This document shows, one piece after another, positions 34,043 to 46,855 of a stretch of DNA of 64,000 nt (positions are counted from its first letter, which is position 1; the number at the start of each line of letters is the position of its first letter). Origin of the DNA: Arenicola marina (Eukaryota > Annelida > Polychaeta > Arenicolidae); contig OZ025255.1 in NCBI GenBank assembly GCA_964019135.1, forward strand, positions 27,281,188 to 27,345,187, in the 5' to 3' direction. The notes beneath the pieces are model-generated. The model searched no databases. It saw only the letters and a list, made by a program, of their open reading frames with translations, and was not told where the DNA came from. The position numbers were made by a program, and so were the translations under genes.

Positions 34043-34508
34043 TATGACGGCCAGGGGGCACCCACTGGGACAGCGACAGTCCCACTAATGGGGGTCGCCT
34101 TCCTGCGACATGCCAAGCCTCTCTAGCAGCTTGCCTCCCTCTATGAACCCGGCCCTATATATCCCACCTGCCTCGTCCACAAGACATTCACAACTCACAT
34201 TGACGTCAGTCATGAAGGTAAACTAAATGAGAAATCAGGTCCCCTTAAAAAATCGATCGCTTAATTTTCGTTTTTTTTATTTTTTTAATTATTATTTAGT
34301 CGGTTAATCATGTCCGATTACTTCTGCAACAGTTGTTTCAACCTTAAAAAATATTCATAACAATGAATGTCGTCGGTCGGTGTTCATGCCTCCGCAATGA
34401 TAAATCTATGGCCTGATTAGTGCAAGCGTGATATAATCTGATCGCTAACATTCATGCCTCAATCCTGCTCGGCATCACAAAAAGTGTGCACTAAATCCGT
34501 GCACTAGA
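34043..34508 (+). repeat. Segmental duplication copy 2 (paralogue of 31098-31866)
   Basis: Carries the same sequence as copy 1 without the MITE, including TATATAT (34156-34162), TGACGTCA (34201-34208) and ATGAAG|GTAAAC (34212-34223). It leads into the second GGTGAC-type array. Confidence 0.92.
34156..34217 (+). promoter_or_regulatory. TATA-like / CRE / ATG-AAG|GT block, copy 2
   Basis: Same elements and the same 56-bp TATA-to-ATG spacing as the copy at 31212-31273. An upstream TATAAA seen in copy 1 (31198-31203) is mutated to TATGAA here, while TATATAT, TGACGTCA and ATGAAGGTAAAC are unchanged. Confidence 0.35.
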
Positions 34509-34515
34509 CATGCAT

Positions 34516-37153
34516 CGGTGACGGTGACGGTGACTACACATATATCGGTGACGGTGACGGTGACTACACATATATCGGTGACGGTGACGGTGACTAAACA
34601 TATATCGGTGACGGTGACGGTGACTACACATATATCGGTGACGGTGACGGTGACTACACATATATCGGTGATGGTGACGGTGACGGTGACTACACATATA
34701 TCGGTGACGGTGACGGTGACTACACATATATCGGTGACGGTGACGGTGACTACACATATATCGGTGACGGTGACGGTGACTACACATATATCGGTGACGG
34801 TGACGGTGACTACACATATATCGGTGACGGTGACGGTGACTACACATATATCGGTGACGGTGACGGTGACTACACATATATCGGTGACGGTGACGGTGAC
34901 TACACATATATCGGTGACGGTGACGGTGACTACACATATATCGGTGACGGTGACGGTGACTACACATATATCGGTGACGGTGACGGTGACTACACATATA
35001 TCGGTGACGGTGACGGTGACTACACATATATCGGTGACGGTGACGGTGACTACACATATATCGGTGACGGTGACGGTGACTACACATATATCGGTGACGG
35101 TGACGGTGACGGTGACTACACATATATCGGTGACGGTGACGGTGACGGTGACTACACATATATCGGTGACGGTGACGGTGACTACACAAATATCGGTGAC
35201 GGTGACGGTGACGGTGACTACACATATATCGGTGACGGTGACTACACATATATCGGTGACGGTGACGGTGACTACACATATATCGGTGACGGTGACGGTG
35301 ACTACACATATATCGGTGACGGTGACGGTGACTACACATATATCGGTGACGGTGACGGTGACTACACATATATCGGTGACGGTGACGGTGACTACACATA
35401 TATCGGTGACGGTGACGGTGACTACACATATATCGGTGACGGTGACGGTGACTACACATATATCGGTGACGGTGACGGTGACTACACATATATCGGTGAC
35501 GGTGACGGTGACTACACATATATCGGTGACGGTGACGGTGACTACACATATATCGGTGACGGTGACGGTGACGGTGACTACACATATATCGGTGACGGTG
35601 ACGGTGACGGTGACTACACATATATCGGTGACGGTGACGGTGACTACACAAATATCGGTGACGGTGACGGTGACGGTGACTACACATATATCGGTGACGG
35701 TGACTACACATATATCGGTGACGGTGACGGTGACTACACATATATCGGTGACGGTGACGGTGACTACACATATATCGGTGACGGTGACGGTGACTACACA
35801 TATATCGGTGACGGTGACGGTGACTACACATATATCGGTGACGGTGACGGTGACTACACATATATCGGTGACGGTGACGGTGACTACACATATATCGGTG
35901 ACGGTGACGGTGACTACACATATATCGGTGACGGTGACGGTGACTACACATATATCGGTGACGGTGACGGTGACGGTGACTACACATATATCGGTGACGG
36001 TGACGGTGACGGTGACTACACATATATCGGTGACGGTGACGGTGACTACACAAATATCGGTGACGGTGACGGTGACGGTGACTACACATATATCGGTGAC
36101 GGTGACTACACATATATCGGTGACGGTGACGGTGACTACACATATATCGGTGACGGTGACGGTGACTACACATATATCGGTGACGGTGACGGTGACTACA
36201 CATATATCGGTGACGGTGACGGTGACTACACATATATCGGTGACGGTGACGGTGACTACACATATATCGGTGACGGTGACGGTGACTACACATATATCGG
36301 TGACGGTGACGGTGACTACACATATATCGGTGACGGTGACGGTGACTACACATATATCGGTGACGGTGACGGTGACTACACATATATCGGTGACGGTGAC
36401 GGTGACTACACATATATCGGTGACGGTGACGGTGACGGTGACTACACATATATCGGTGACGGTGACGGTGACGGTGACTACACATATATCGGTGACGGTG
36501 ACGGTGACTACACAAATATCGGTGACGGTGACGGTGACGGTGACTACACATATATCGGTGACGGTGACTACACATATATCGGTGACGGTGACGGTGACTA
36601 CACATATATCGGTGACGGTGACGGTGACTACACATATATCGGTGACGGTGACGGTGACTACACATATATCGGTGACGGTGACGGTGACTACACATATATC
36701 GGTGACGGTGACGGTGACTACACATATATCGGTGACGGTGACGGTGACTACACATATATCGGTGACGGTGACGGTGACTACACATATATCGGTGACGGTG
36801 ACGGTGACTACACATATATCGGTGACGGTGACGGTGACTACACATATATCGGTGACGGTGACTACACATATATCGGTGACGGTGACGGTGACTACACATA
36901 TATCGGTGACGGTGACTACACATATATCGGTGACGGTGACTACACATATATCGGTGACGGTGACTACACATATATCGGTGACGGTGACGGTGACTACACA
37001 TATATCGGTGACGGAGACTACACATATATCGGTGACGGTGACGGTGACTACACATATATTGGTGACGGTGACGGTGACTACACATATATCGGTGACGGTG
37101 ACGGTGACTACACATATATCGGTGACGGTGACGGTGACGGTGACTACACATAA
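34516..37153. repeat. 30-bp GGTGAC array with 462/402-bp higher-order units
   Basis: About 90 highly homogeneous units made of three GGTGAC plus TACACATATATC, with occasional 24-bp and 36-bp units. A rare variant ACACAAATATC occurs at four places (starting near 35182, 35644, 36046, 36508), spaced 462, 402 and 462 bp. This shows a higher-order repeat whose copies differ by two 30-bp units. Open frames of about 900 codons on both strands follow from the 30-bp length. Confidence 0.98.
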
Positions 37154-37167
37154 ATCGGTGCGTAGTA

Positions 37168-37639
37168 CACGGGAGGAAAGTAAAAAGGACATCGCTTTGT
37201 TGGGCGCCAGTAACAGGGTCCGTAACGGGGCTTTATAGAGAAATTTATGATTACGCGGCTTTGGGTCTGCCATGAACGGCGGAACCCCGCCAACCAACCT
37301 TTAAGCAGGTCCAACATGCAAAGCGTGTCTCTTCGTTAAAATAACCTAAAATAACGCGTTAAGCCATATCACCTGGGATTTAAATCAGAATCCAATACTG
37401 CAGCAATAGCCCGGGCAAGAATTTCAGGCGAACTATTTATGTCCAGCGTCTAGTTCGCCTCTCTCGACCTGGCGAGATTTTTAATCCAGAGGAGTGGCAG
37501 ATGTTTGTACATCCGGCACCCGATGGGTTGCAGGGGTGGCAGAACCCAATGACCTCTCCCATGACGCCTAACAAAGCACCGCGCCAACCCGGTAACCTCG
37601 GCAACCGGCATCAACATTAACATCAACATCCGGGAAACG
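37168..37639. repeat. Dispersed direct repeat D, copy 1 (about 472 bp)
   Basis: From CACGGGAGGAAAGTAAAAAG to CATCAACATCCGGGAAACG. It matches 38982-39445 at about 95% by eye, same orientation, 1814 bp apart. Unknown family; no TG...CA ends or terminal inverted repeats seen. Confidence 0.93.
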
Positions 37640-38981
37640 TATCTGTCACATTAATCAAGTATACAGATAGAAAAGTCGGGAAAACAAGCTAGGACTGAGA
37701 TCTTTGCGGCTAATGGCAGGGAACATACAACTCCAGGTAACTAGAGAAAGAAAAAAACATTTTTGCCGTCTTACTACCGACCGCAGTGTCATTATACAGT
37801 CAAGACAATCGCACTTAACATCAAAATGCATGTTCACTTAAACTCTTATCTTGCATGAAATTGGCCGGCAGAAGATGCGTCACATGACGTCATCGTGACG
37901 TCACGGTCCCACACCACGGTTTTTACCTATAATTCTATTTAGCCCAAATTGCCCGTTACATGCGCTATTTAGCCCAAAATGTCAGTTATATGCGCTAATT
38001 TCAATGCTGATGGTGTACTGTGATGACGCCGAACTCGGCGAATGAAGAGAAGTCAGGAAGCATCATGTTCTCTAAAGCCGCTAAAGCAGCAGTCCTTCGG
38101 CGCCACAACTATTAGCTTATCTCACTGACTACGGAACCCGGAAACAATATGTCGTACCGTATCGTTGCATGGATCGTCAGACGGGGATATAGAACCGCAC
38201 AAAAGTACGATGGTCTCGTAAACGTAAGCCTAAAAAACGGGTTTAGGCAGACGAGGGGCGGGGGGGGGGGGGTTTGGACAAAGTACATGTGAGACAAAGG
38301 GGGACTTTTAAAGAGAGTACATTCTTCTTAGAATGGCGTTCTGCTATTTGGAGGTAGTCGTGTGTCACGGTATGATGTCACGAGGACGTCTTGACGCCAC
38401 AAATTTGCTCCTTCCATGTATAATGGCCACCACTTGGTTAATACCGACGTTAGCGAGCTGGGATGGATGTCAAAAGTCGGGAAAATGTCGACTTCGGTCG
38501 AAATGGCCCAAAACAAATAAATGATCTAAGGATTCACACACATTTTTCTCATTGCCAGTGCCCCACTGACTCTTTTGTTTTCATTGTTTTCAAGTATCTG
38601 CATAAGTAACTTTCATTTACATAATAGTATTACATAACAACAGTATCTTCTAAATGGAACGCTGGCAGATTCCGTTTATTTCCATAAAGTTATTGTATGC
38701 CTTATCGGTGGCATATTTAATAAGATTAGCAACGAATTAAACTTACTTTTTTGGATAATACATATTGTCGCTCTATTACGTGATATGAAATGATTAATTC
38801 ATGTCACGGTCATTATAATTCGTAATCATAACATCCCGGATTACGCTAACGAGACGTTGATGTAAAGTCGTTGAGATGGTCTGGGAATGAGACCCTCGTG
38901 GTGGTCTGGGGTAGGGGCTGCCGGCAGTCCCAATGGCTTCATTAGACTGTGCTATACGAGTTAGGTATCGGTCTCGGCGCT
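37640..38981. other. Spacer between repeat D copies; no recognised gene
   Basis: Includes a paired-CRE sequence GACGTCATCGTGACGTCAC near 37887 and a short duplication around TATTTAGCCCAAA (37936-37980). Open frames are short and unrecognised. I see no retroelement protein. Confidence 0.5.
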
Positions 38982-39445
38982 CACGGGAGGAAAGTAAAAA
39001 GGGCATCGCTTTGTTGGGCGCCAGCGCCGGGGCCCGTAGCGGGGCTTTTTAGAGAAATTTATGATTACTCATCTTGGGGTCTTGCCATGAACGGTGGAAC
39101 CCCGCCAACCAACCTTTAAGCAAGTCCACGATGCAAAACGTGGCTTTTCGTTAAAATAACCTAGAATAACGCGTTAAGCCATATCAACCGGGATTTAAAT
39201 CAGAACCCAATGCTGCAGCAATAGCCCGGGCAAGAATTTCAGGCGAACTATTTATGTCCAGCGTCTAGTTCGCCTCTCTCGACCTGGCGAGATTTTTAAT
39301 CCAGAGGAATGGCAGATGTTTGTACATCCGGAACCCGATGGGTTGCAGAACCCAATGACCTCTCCCATGACGCCTCGCAAAGCACCGCGCCAACCCGGTA
39401 ACCTCGGCAACCGGCATCAACATTAACATCAACATCCGAGGAACG
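38982..39445. repeat. Dispersed direct repeat D, copy 2
   Basis: Second copy of repeat D, ending about 20 bp before the 54-bp array. It has a 10-bp deletion relative to copy 1 near GGGTTGCAG (39343). Confidence 0.93.
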
Positions 39446-39464
39446 CTTCACAGATAACTCATTT

Positions 39465-42400
39465 CAATGTCTCTCCATCCCGTTTGGTCCATGTTTAGCC
39501 ACATATATCACTGTCCCAGGGGGTTTCTTCATCCCGTTTGGCCCATGTTTAGCCACATATATCACTGTCCCAGGGGGTTTCTCCATCCCGTTTGGTCCAT
39601 GTTTAGCCACATATATCACTGTCCCAGGGGGTTTCTTCATCCCGTTTGGCCCATGTTTAGCCACATATATCACTGTCCCAGGGGGTTTCTCCATCCCGTT
39701 TGGTCCATGTTTAGCCACATATATCACTGTCCCAGGGGGTTTCTTCATCCCGTTTGGTTCATGTTTAGCCACATATATCACTGTCCCAGGGGGTTTCTTC
39801 ATCCCGTTTGGTCCATGTTTAGCCACATATATCACTGTCCCAGGGGGTTTCTTCATCCCGTTTGGCCCATGTTTAGCCACATATATCACTGTCCCAGGGG
39901 GTTTCTCCATCCCGTTTGGTCCATGTTTAGCCACATATATCACTGTCCCAGGGGGTTTCTTCATCCCGTTTGGCCCATGTTTAGCCACATATATCACTGT
40001 CCCAGGGGGTTTCTCCATCCCGTTTGGTCCATGTTTAGCCACATATATCACTGTCCCAGGGGGTTTCTTCATCCCGTTTGGCCCATGTTTAGCCACATAT
40101 ATCACTGTCCCAGGGGGTTTCTTCATCCCGTTTGGTCCATGTTTAGCCACATATATCACTGTCCCAGGGGGTTTCTCCATCCCGTTTGGTCCATGTTTAG
40201 CCACATATATCACTGTCCCAGGGGGTTTCTTCATCCCGTTTGGCCCATGTTTAGCCACATATATCACTGTCCCAGGGGGTTTCTTCATCCCGTTTGGTCC
40301 ATGTTTAGCCACATATATCACTGTCCCAGGGGGTTTCTCCATCCCGTTTGGTCCATGTTTAGCCACATATATCACTGTCCCAGGGGGTTTCTTCATCCCG
40401 TTTGGCCCATGTTTAGCCACATATATCACTGTCCCAGGGGGTTTCTTCATCCCGTTTGGTCCATGTTTAGCCACATATATCACTGTCCCAGGGGGTTTCT
40501 CCATCCCGTTTGGTTCATGTTTAGCCACATATATCACTGTCCCAGGGGGTTCCTTCATCCCGTTTGGTCCATGTTTAGCCACATATATCACTGTCCCAGG
40601 GGGTTTCTTCATCCCGTTTGGCCCATGTTTAGCCACATATATCACTGTCCCAGGGGGTTTCTTCATCCCGTTTGGTCCATGTTTAGCCACATATATCACT
40701 GTCCCAGGGGGTTCCTTCATCCCGTTTGGCCCATGTTTAGCCACATATATCACTGTCCCAGGGGGTTTCTCCATCCCGTTTGGCCCATGTTTAGCCACAT
40801 ATATCACTGTCCCAGGGGGTTTCTTCATCCCGTTTGGCCCATGTTTAGCCACATATATCACTGTCCCAGGGGGTTTCTTCATCACGTTTGGTCCATGTTT
40901 AGCCACATATATCACTGTCCCAGGGGATTTCTTCATCCCGTTTGGTCCATGTTTAGCCACATATATCACTGTCCCAGGGGGTTTCTTCATCCCGTTTGGC
41001 CCATGTTTAGCCACATATATCACTGTCCCAGGGGGTTTCTTCATCCCGTTTGGTTCATGTTTAGCCACATATATCACTGTCCCAGGGGGTTCCTTCATCC
41101 CGTTTGGCCCATGTTTAGCCACATATATCACTGTCCCAGGGAGTTTCTTCATCCCGTTTGGTCCATGTTTAGCCACATATATCACTGTCCCAGGGGGTTC
41201 CTTCATCCCGTTTGGCCCATGTTTAGCCACATATATCACTGTCCCAGGGGGTTTCCTCATCCCGTTTGGTCCATGTTTAGCCACATATATCACTGTCCCA
41301 GGGGGTTTCTTCATCCCGTTTGGCCCATGTTTAGCCACATATATCACTGTCCTAGGGGGTTTCTTCATCCCGTTTGGCCCATGTTTAGCCACATATATCA
41401 CTGTCCCAGGGGGTTTCTTCATCCCGTTTGGCCCATGTTTAGCCACATATATCACTGTCCCAGGGGGTTTCTTCATCCCGTTTGGCCCATGTTTAGCCAC
41501 ATATATCACTGTCCCAGGGGGTTCCTTCATCCCGTTTGGCCCATGTTTAGCCACATATATCACTGTCCCAGGGGGTTTCTTCATCCCGTTTGGCCCATGT
41601 TTAGCCACATATATCACTGTCCCAGGGGGTTCCTTCATCCCGTTTGGCCCATGTTTAGCCACATATATCACTGTCCCAGGGGGTTTCTTCATCCCGTTTG
41701 GCCCATGTTTAGCCACATATATCACTGTCCCAGGGGGTTCCTTCATCCCGTTTGGCCCATGTTTAGCCACATATATCACTGTCCCAGGGGGTTTCTTCAT
41801 CCCGTTTGGTCCATGTTTAGCCACATATATCACTGTCCCAGGGGGTTCCTTCATCCCGTTTGGTCCATGTTTAGCCACATATATCACTGTCCCAGGGGGT
41901 TCCTTCATCCCGTTTGGCCCATGTTTAGCCACATATATCACTGTCCCAGGGGGTTTCTTCATCCCGTTTGGTCCATGTTTAGCCACATATATCACTGTCC
42001 CAGGGGGTTCCTTCATCCCGTTTGGTCCATGTTTAGCCACATATATCACTGTCCCAGGGGGTTCCTTCATCCCGTTTGGCCCATGTTTAGCCACATATAT
42101 CACTGTCCCAGGGGGTTTCTTCATCCCGTTTGGTCCATGTTTAGCCACATATATCACTGTCCCAGGGGGTTCCTTCATCCCGTTTGGTCCATGTTTAGCC
42201 ACATATATCACTGTCCCAGGGGGTTCCTTCATCCCGTTTGGCCCATGTTTAGCCACATATATCACTGTCCCAGGGGGTTTCTTCATCCCGTTTGGTCCAT
42301 GTTTAGCCACATATATCACTGTCCCAGGGGGTTCCTTCATCCCGTTTGGTCCATGTTTAGCCACATATATCACTGTCCCAGGGGGTTCCTTCATCCCGTT

Positions 42401-45038
42401 TGGCCCATGTTTAGCCACATATATCACTGTCCCAGGGGGTTTCTTCATCCCGTTTGGTCCATGTTTAGCCACATATATCACTGTTCCAGGGGGTTCCTTC
42501 ATCCCGTTTGGTCCATGTTTAGCCACATATATCACTGTCCCAGGGGGTTCCTTCATCCCGTTTGGCCCATGTTTAGCCACATATATCACTGTCCCAGGGG
42601 GTTTCTTCATCCCGTTTGGTCCATGTTTAGCCACATATATCACTGTCCCAGGGGGTTTCTTCATCCCGTTTGGCCCATGTTTAGCCACATATATCACTGT
42701 CCCAGGGGGTTTCTTCATCCCGTTTGGTCCATGTTTAGCCACATATATCACTGTCCCAGGGGGTTTCTTCATCCCGTTTGGTCCATGTTTAGCCACATAT
42801 ATCACTGTCCCAGGGGGTTTCTTCATCCCGTTTGGTCCATGTTTAGCCACATATATCACTGTCCCAGGGGGTTTCTTCATCCCGTTTGGCCCATGTTTAG
42901 CCACATATATCACTGTCCCAGGGGGTTTCTTCATCCCGTTTGGCCCATGTTTAGCCACATATATCACTGTCCCAGGGGGTTTCTTCATCCCGTTTGGTCC
43001 ATGTTTAGCCACATATATCACTGTCCCAGGGGGTTTCTTCATCCCGTTTGGCCCATGTTTAGCCACATATATCACTGTCCCAGGGGGTTTCTTCATCCCG
43101 TTTGGCCCATGTTTAGCCACATATATCACTGTCCCAGGGGGTTTCTTCATCCCGTTTGGTCCATGTTTAGCCACATATATCACTGTCCCAGGGGGTTTCT
43201 TCATCCCGTTTGGTTCATGTTTAGCCACATATATCACTGTCCCAGGGGGTTTCTTCATCCCGTTTGGCCCATGTTTAGCCACATATATCACTGTCCCAGG
43301 GGGTTTCTTCATCCCGTTTGGTCCATGTTTAGCCACATATATCACTGTCCCAGGGGGTTTCTTCATCCCGTTTGGTTCATGTTTAGCCACATATATCACT
43401 GTCCCAGGGGGTTTCTTCATCCCGTTTGGCCCATGTTTAGCCACATATATCACTGTCCCAGGGGGTTTCTTCATCCCGTTTGGTCCATGTTTAGCCACAT
43501 ATATCACTGTCCCAGGGGGTTTCTTCATCCCGTTTGGTCCATGTTTAGCCACATATATCACTGTCCCAGGGGGTTTCTTCATCCCGTTTGGTTCATGTTT
43601 AGCCACATATATCACTGTCCCAGGGGGTTTCTTCATCCCGTTTGGTCCATGTTTAGCCACATATATCACTGTCCCAGGGGGTTTCTTCATCCCGTTTGGT
43701 CCATGTTTAGCCACATATATCACTGTCCCAGGGGGTTTCTTCATCCCGTTTGGTCCATGTTTAGCCACATATATCACTGTCCCAGGGGGTTTCTTCATCC
43801 CGTTTGGTCCATGTTTAGCCACATATATCACTGTCCCAGGGGGTTTCTTCATCACGTTTGGTCCATGTTTAGCCACATATATCACTGTCCTAGGGGGTTT
43901 CTCCATCCCGTTTGGTCCATGTTTAGCCACATATAACACTGTCCCAGGGGGTTTCTTCATCCCGTCCGCCATGTTTAGCCACACATATCACTGTCCCAGG
44001 GGGTTTCTTCATCCCGTTTGGCCCATGTCTAGCCACACATAACACTGTCCTAGGGGGTTTCTTCATCCCGTTTGGCCCATGTTTAGCCACATACAACACT
44101 GTCCCAGGGGGTTTCTTCATCCCGTCTGGCCCATGTTTAGCCACATATATCACTGTCCCAGGGGGTTTCTTCATCCCGTTTGGCCCATGTTTAGCCACAT
44201 ATAACACTGTCCCAGGGGGTTCCTTCATCCCGTTTGGCCCATGTTTAGCCACATATATCACTGTCCCAGGGGGTTTCTTCATCCCGTTTGGCCCATGTTT
44301 AGCCACATATATCACTGTCCCAGGGGGTTTCTTCATCCCGTTTGGCCCATGTTTAGCCACATATATCACTGTCCCAGGGGGTTCCTTCATCCCGTTTGGC
44401 CCATGTTTAGCCACATATATCACTGTCCCAGGGGGTTCCTTCATCCCGTTTGGCCCATGTTTAGCCACATATATCACTGTCCCAGGGGGTTTCTTCATCC
44501 CGTTTGGCCCATGTTTAGCCACATATATCACTGTCCCAGGGGGTTTCTTCATCCCCTTTGGCCCATGTTTAGCCACATATATCACTGTCCTAGGGGGTGT
44601 CTTCATCCCGTTTGGAGCATGTTTAGCCACACATAACCCTGTCCCAGGGGGTTTCTTCATCCCCTTTGGCCCATGTTCAGCCACATATATCACTGTCCTA
44701 GGGGGTGTCTTCATCCCGTTTGGAGCATGTTTAGCCACACATATCACTGTCCCAGGGGGTTTCTTCATCCCGTTTGGCCCATGTTTAGCCACATATAACA
44801 CTGTCCCAGGGGGTTTCTTATTCCCGTCTGGCCCATGTTTAGCCACATATAACACTGTCCTAGGGGGTTTCTTCATCCCGTTTGGTCCATGTTTAGCCGC
44901 ACATAACCCTGTCCCAGGGGGTTTCTTCATCCCGTTTGGTCCATGTTTAGCCACATATAACACTGTCCTAGGGGGTTTCTTCATCCCGTTTGGCCCATGT
45001 TTAGCCGCACATAACCCTGTCCTAGGGGGTTTCCACGA
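39465..45038. repeat. 54-bp minisatellite array, about 103 copies
   Basis: Unit starts CATCCCGTTTGGCCCATGTT, then TAGCCACATATATCACTGTC, then CCAGGGGGTTTCTT. Between 39467 and about 43940 copies are almost identical and almost all differences fall at three sites (GGTCC/GGCCC/GGTTC, TTCTT/TCCTT/TTCTC and rare changes in CCCAGGGGG). Units from 43940 rightward diverge, as expected for an array edge. No unit in the core has an indel, so frames of about 1500 codons stay open on both strands. I do not call a gene. Confidence 0.98.
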
Positions 45039-46461
45039 GACCTATTTATACTGGCGTGACATACAACACATGCGGGTTCCCACATACGCTATAAACATCA
45101 CAGTGTGTACAATGCAAACCGCTAGCAGCACTGGGAGACCCTATGTTGTGTCAGCCATCAAGGTAATCAATACCTAGGTACCTTAGCTCGCTCCAAACGA
45201 ACCTCATTGACCGAGGTCCGAGGTGTTTCGCACTTCCGAGCGATAATAGATGTAAAGTACAACAGCCGGACGGTGTGATAACCAATCTGAAGCACGTGTA
45301 TGACGCCTTTCAACTTTATGCGTTGGTAGCGATCAACAGGTCGGAGGTTCGAATCCAGACCCCTTTCATAACGCCTACTACCCGCCCCCACCCCCACCCC
45401 CACTCCCCATGCCCTCCCGCCCCCCGGTATCGCCTCTCGGGTACGCTACGCCAACGGTTACAGTAAATCCTCCAACAATTAACCCTTCCATCACACAAGT
45501 TACCTCTGGAATACGACACAAGCGTACATCGCGTCACGGTCGGATGCGATTTCAACACGCGTCCCAGTTATATATATCCTGTTTTTGGACATTTCTTTCA
45601 ATTTTCAAAAAATGTGCACTTGAATTTGCCACAATATAATCATATTCAATGTGACTTTGAAATAAACAGCTATATAATATGTGACGTGAAAATTAATAAA
45701 TAAATACCTTCCCGGCCTAATAGACCAGCAAGGCGTCACGAACCTAAACACCTCGCGTCTGGAGGTATATGCGTGATGCCACAACCTAGACGCCCTACAC
45801 GTAACGTCCAATAGATCCATATCTAACGGCCAACGGGGAAATGTCGGACAATTGGTTACGCCATGTATATTGAAGAATTGGAAGAAAACCTACCATCTCA
45901 GCGTTAACATGTCGTATAATGAATGTAGCTACACAACAGGGTCTCTAGTTACGTCTAGGAACCGCGCACTTCGTTATCCGTTCACATGTGGACGGTGATC
46001 AGTCGTGGCTGGGGCGATCGGGTGATGTTTTGTAGGCATTGGACAGTCACAGTAACGGAGATCCCTGGGACGGCCCAGCAGCGACTAGTGGACCACACAG
46101 CAACACGGGATGCTAAAGTCCAGAACTTCATCTCGCACAACGACATAGCGGAGATATAATCCATCAGCCCCCCCCCCGACACACACATACCCAGGCCATC
46201 CCTCACCCTCTCGCCAACCCCCCCCCCCCCCACACACACATACCCAGGTCACCCCCTCCCGCCCACATACCCAGGACATCCCACACCCCCTAGTTGATAT
46301 GGAATATCAAGGGTGTACTTACACTTGGCCTTCGCAACAGCGAAAGGAAGATATATTGTCAGACGATTTGATGTCCAGGGATGGTGGCGAGGGGGCGTCG
46401 TGGGGGGGGGGGGGGGGTTTACTTTCATCAAACCACAAATAACTAAATTAGATCTAGTTTG
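45039..46461. other. Intergenic or upstream sequence
   Basis: No gene recognised. A box-B-like GGTTCGAATCC lies at 45347-45357, and a C-rich stretch at about 45380-45425, possibly a decayed SINE head. There are CCCCCC/CACACA tracts at 46165-46260. Confidence 0.5.
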
Positions 46462-46855
46462 GCCTCCACCAAAAACCCCATAAGTCCGGCCTCAGTCCGT
46501 CCCCAGTCCGGCCACGGTCAGACCTCAGACCGGCCTCAATCCATCCTCAGTCAGGCCTCAATCAGGCCTCAGTCAGGCCTTAGTCCGGCCTCAGTCAGAT
46601 CTCAATCAATCCTCAGTCAGGCCTCAATCAGACCTCAGTCAGGCCGCAGTCAGACCTCAGTCCGGCCTCAGTCCGGCCTCAGTCAGATCTCAATCAATCC
46701 TCAGTCAGGCCTCAATCAGGCCTCAATCAGACCTCAGTCAGGCCGCAGTCAGACCTCAGTCAGGCCTAAGGTGGCAGGCCAGCCGCAGTCAGGCCTCAGT
46801 CAGGCCTGAATCCGGCCTCAGTCCGGCGGTAGCAGTCAGACCTCAGTCACGAGTC
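46462..46855. repeat. Degenerate short array (CCTCAGTCAGG type)
   Basis: 10- to 15-bp units alternating CCTCAGTCAGG, CCTCAATCAGG, CCTCAGTCCGG and CTCAATCAATC. Larger blocks are duplicated, for example near 46590 and 46684. Confidence 0.9.

Noticed and set aside
34475-37297. Three open frames of about 890-940 codons on both strands (VTVTD..., HRHRY..., VTTHI...)
   Set aside because: Translation of the 30-bp GGTGAC array in different frames. Low-complexity peptides only.
39464-43984. 1506-codon minus and 1489-codon plus frames
   Set aside because: 54-bp array translated on both strands. Not called as a gene, though listed as a finding because no unit has an indel.
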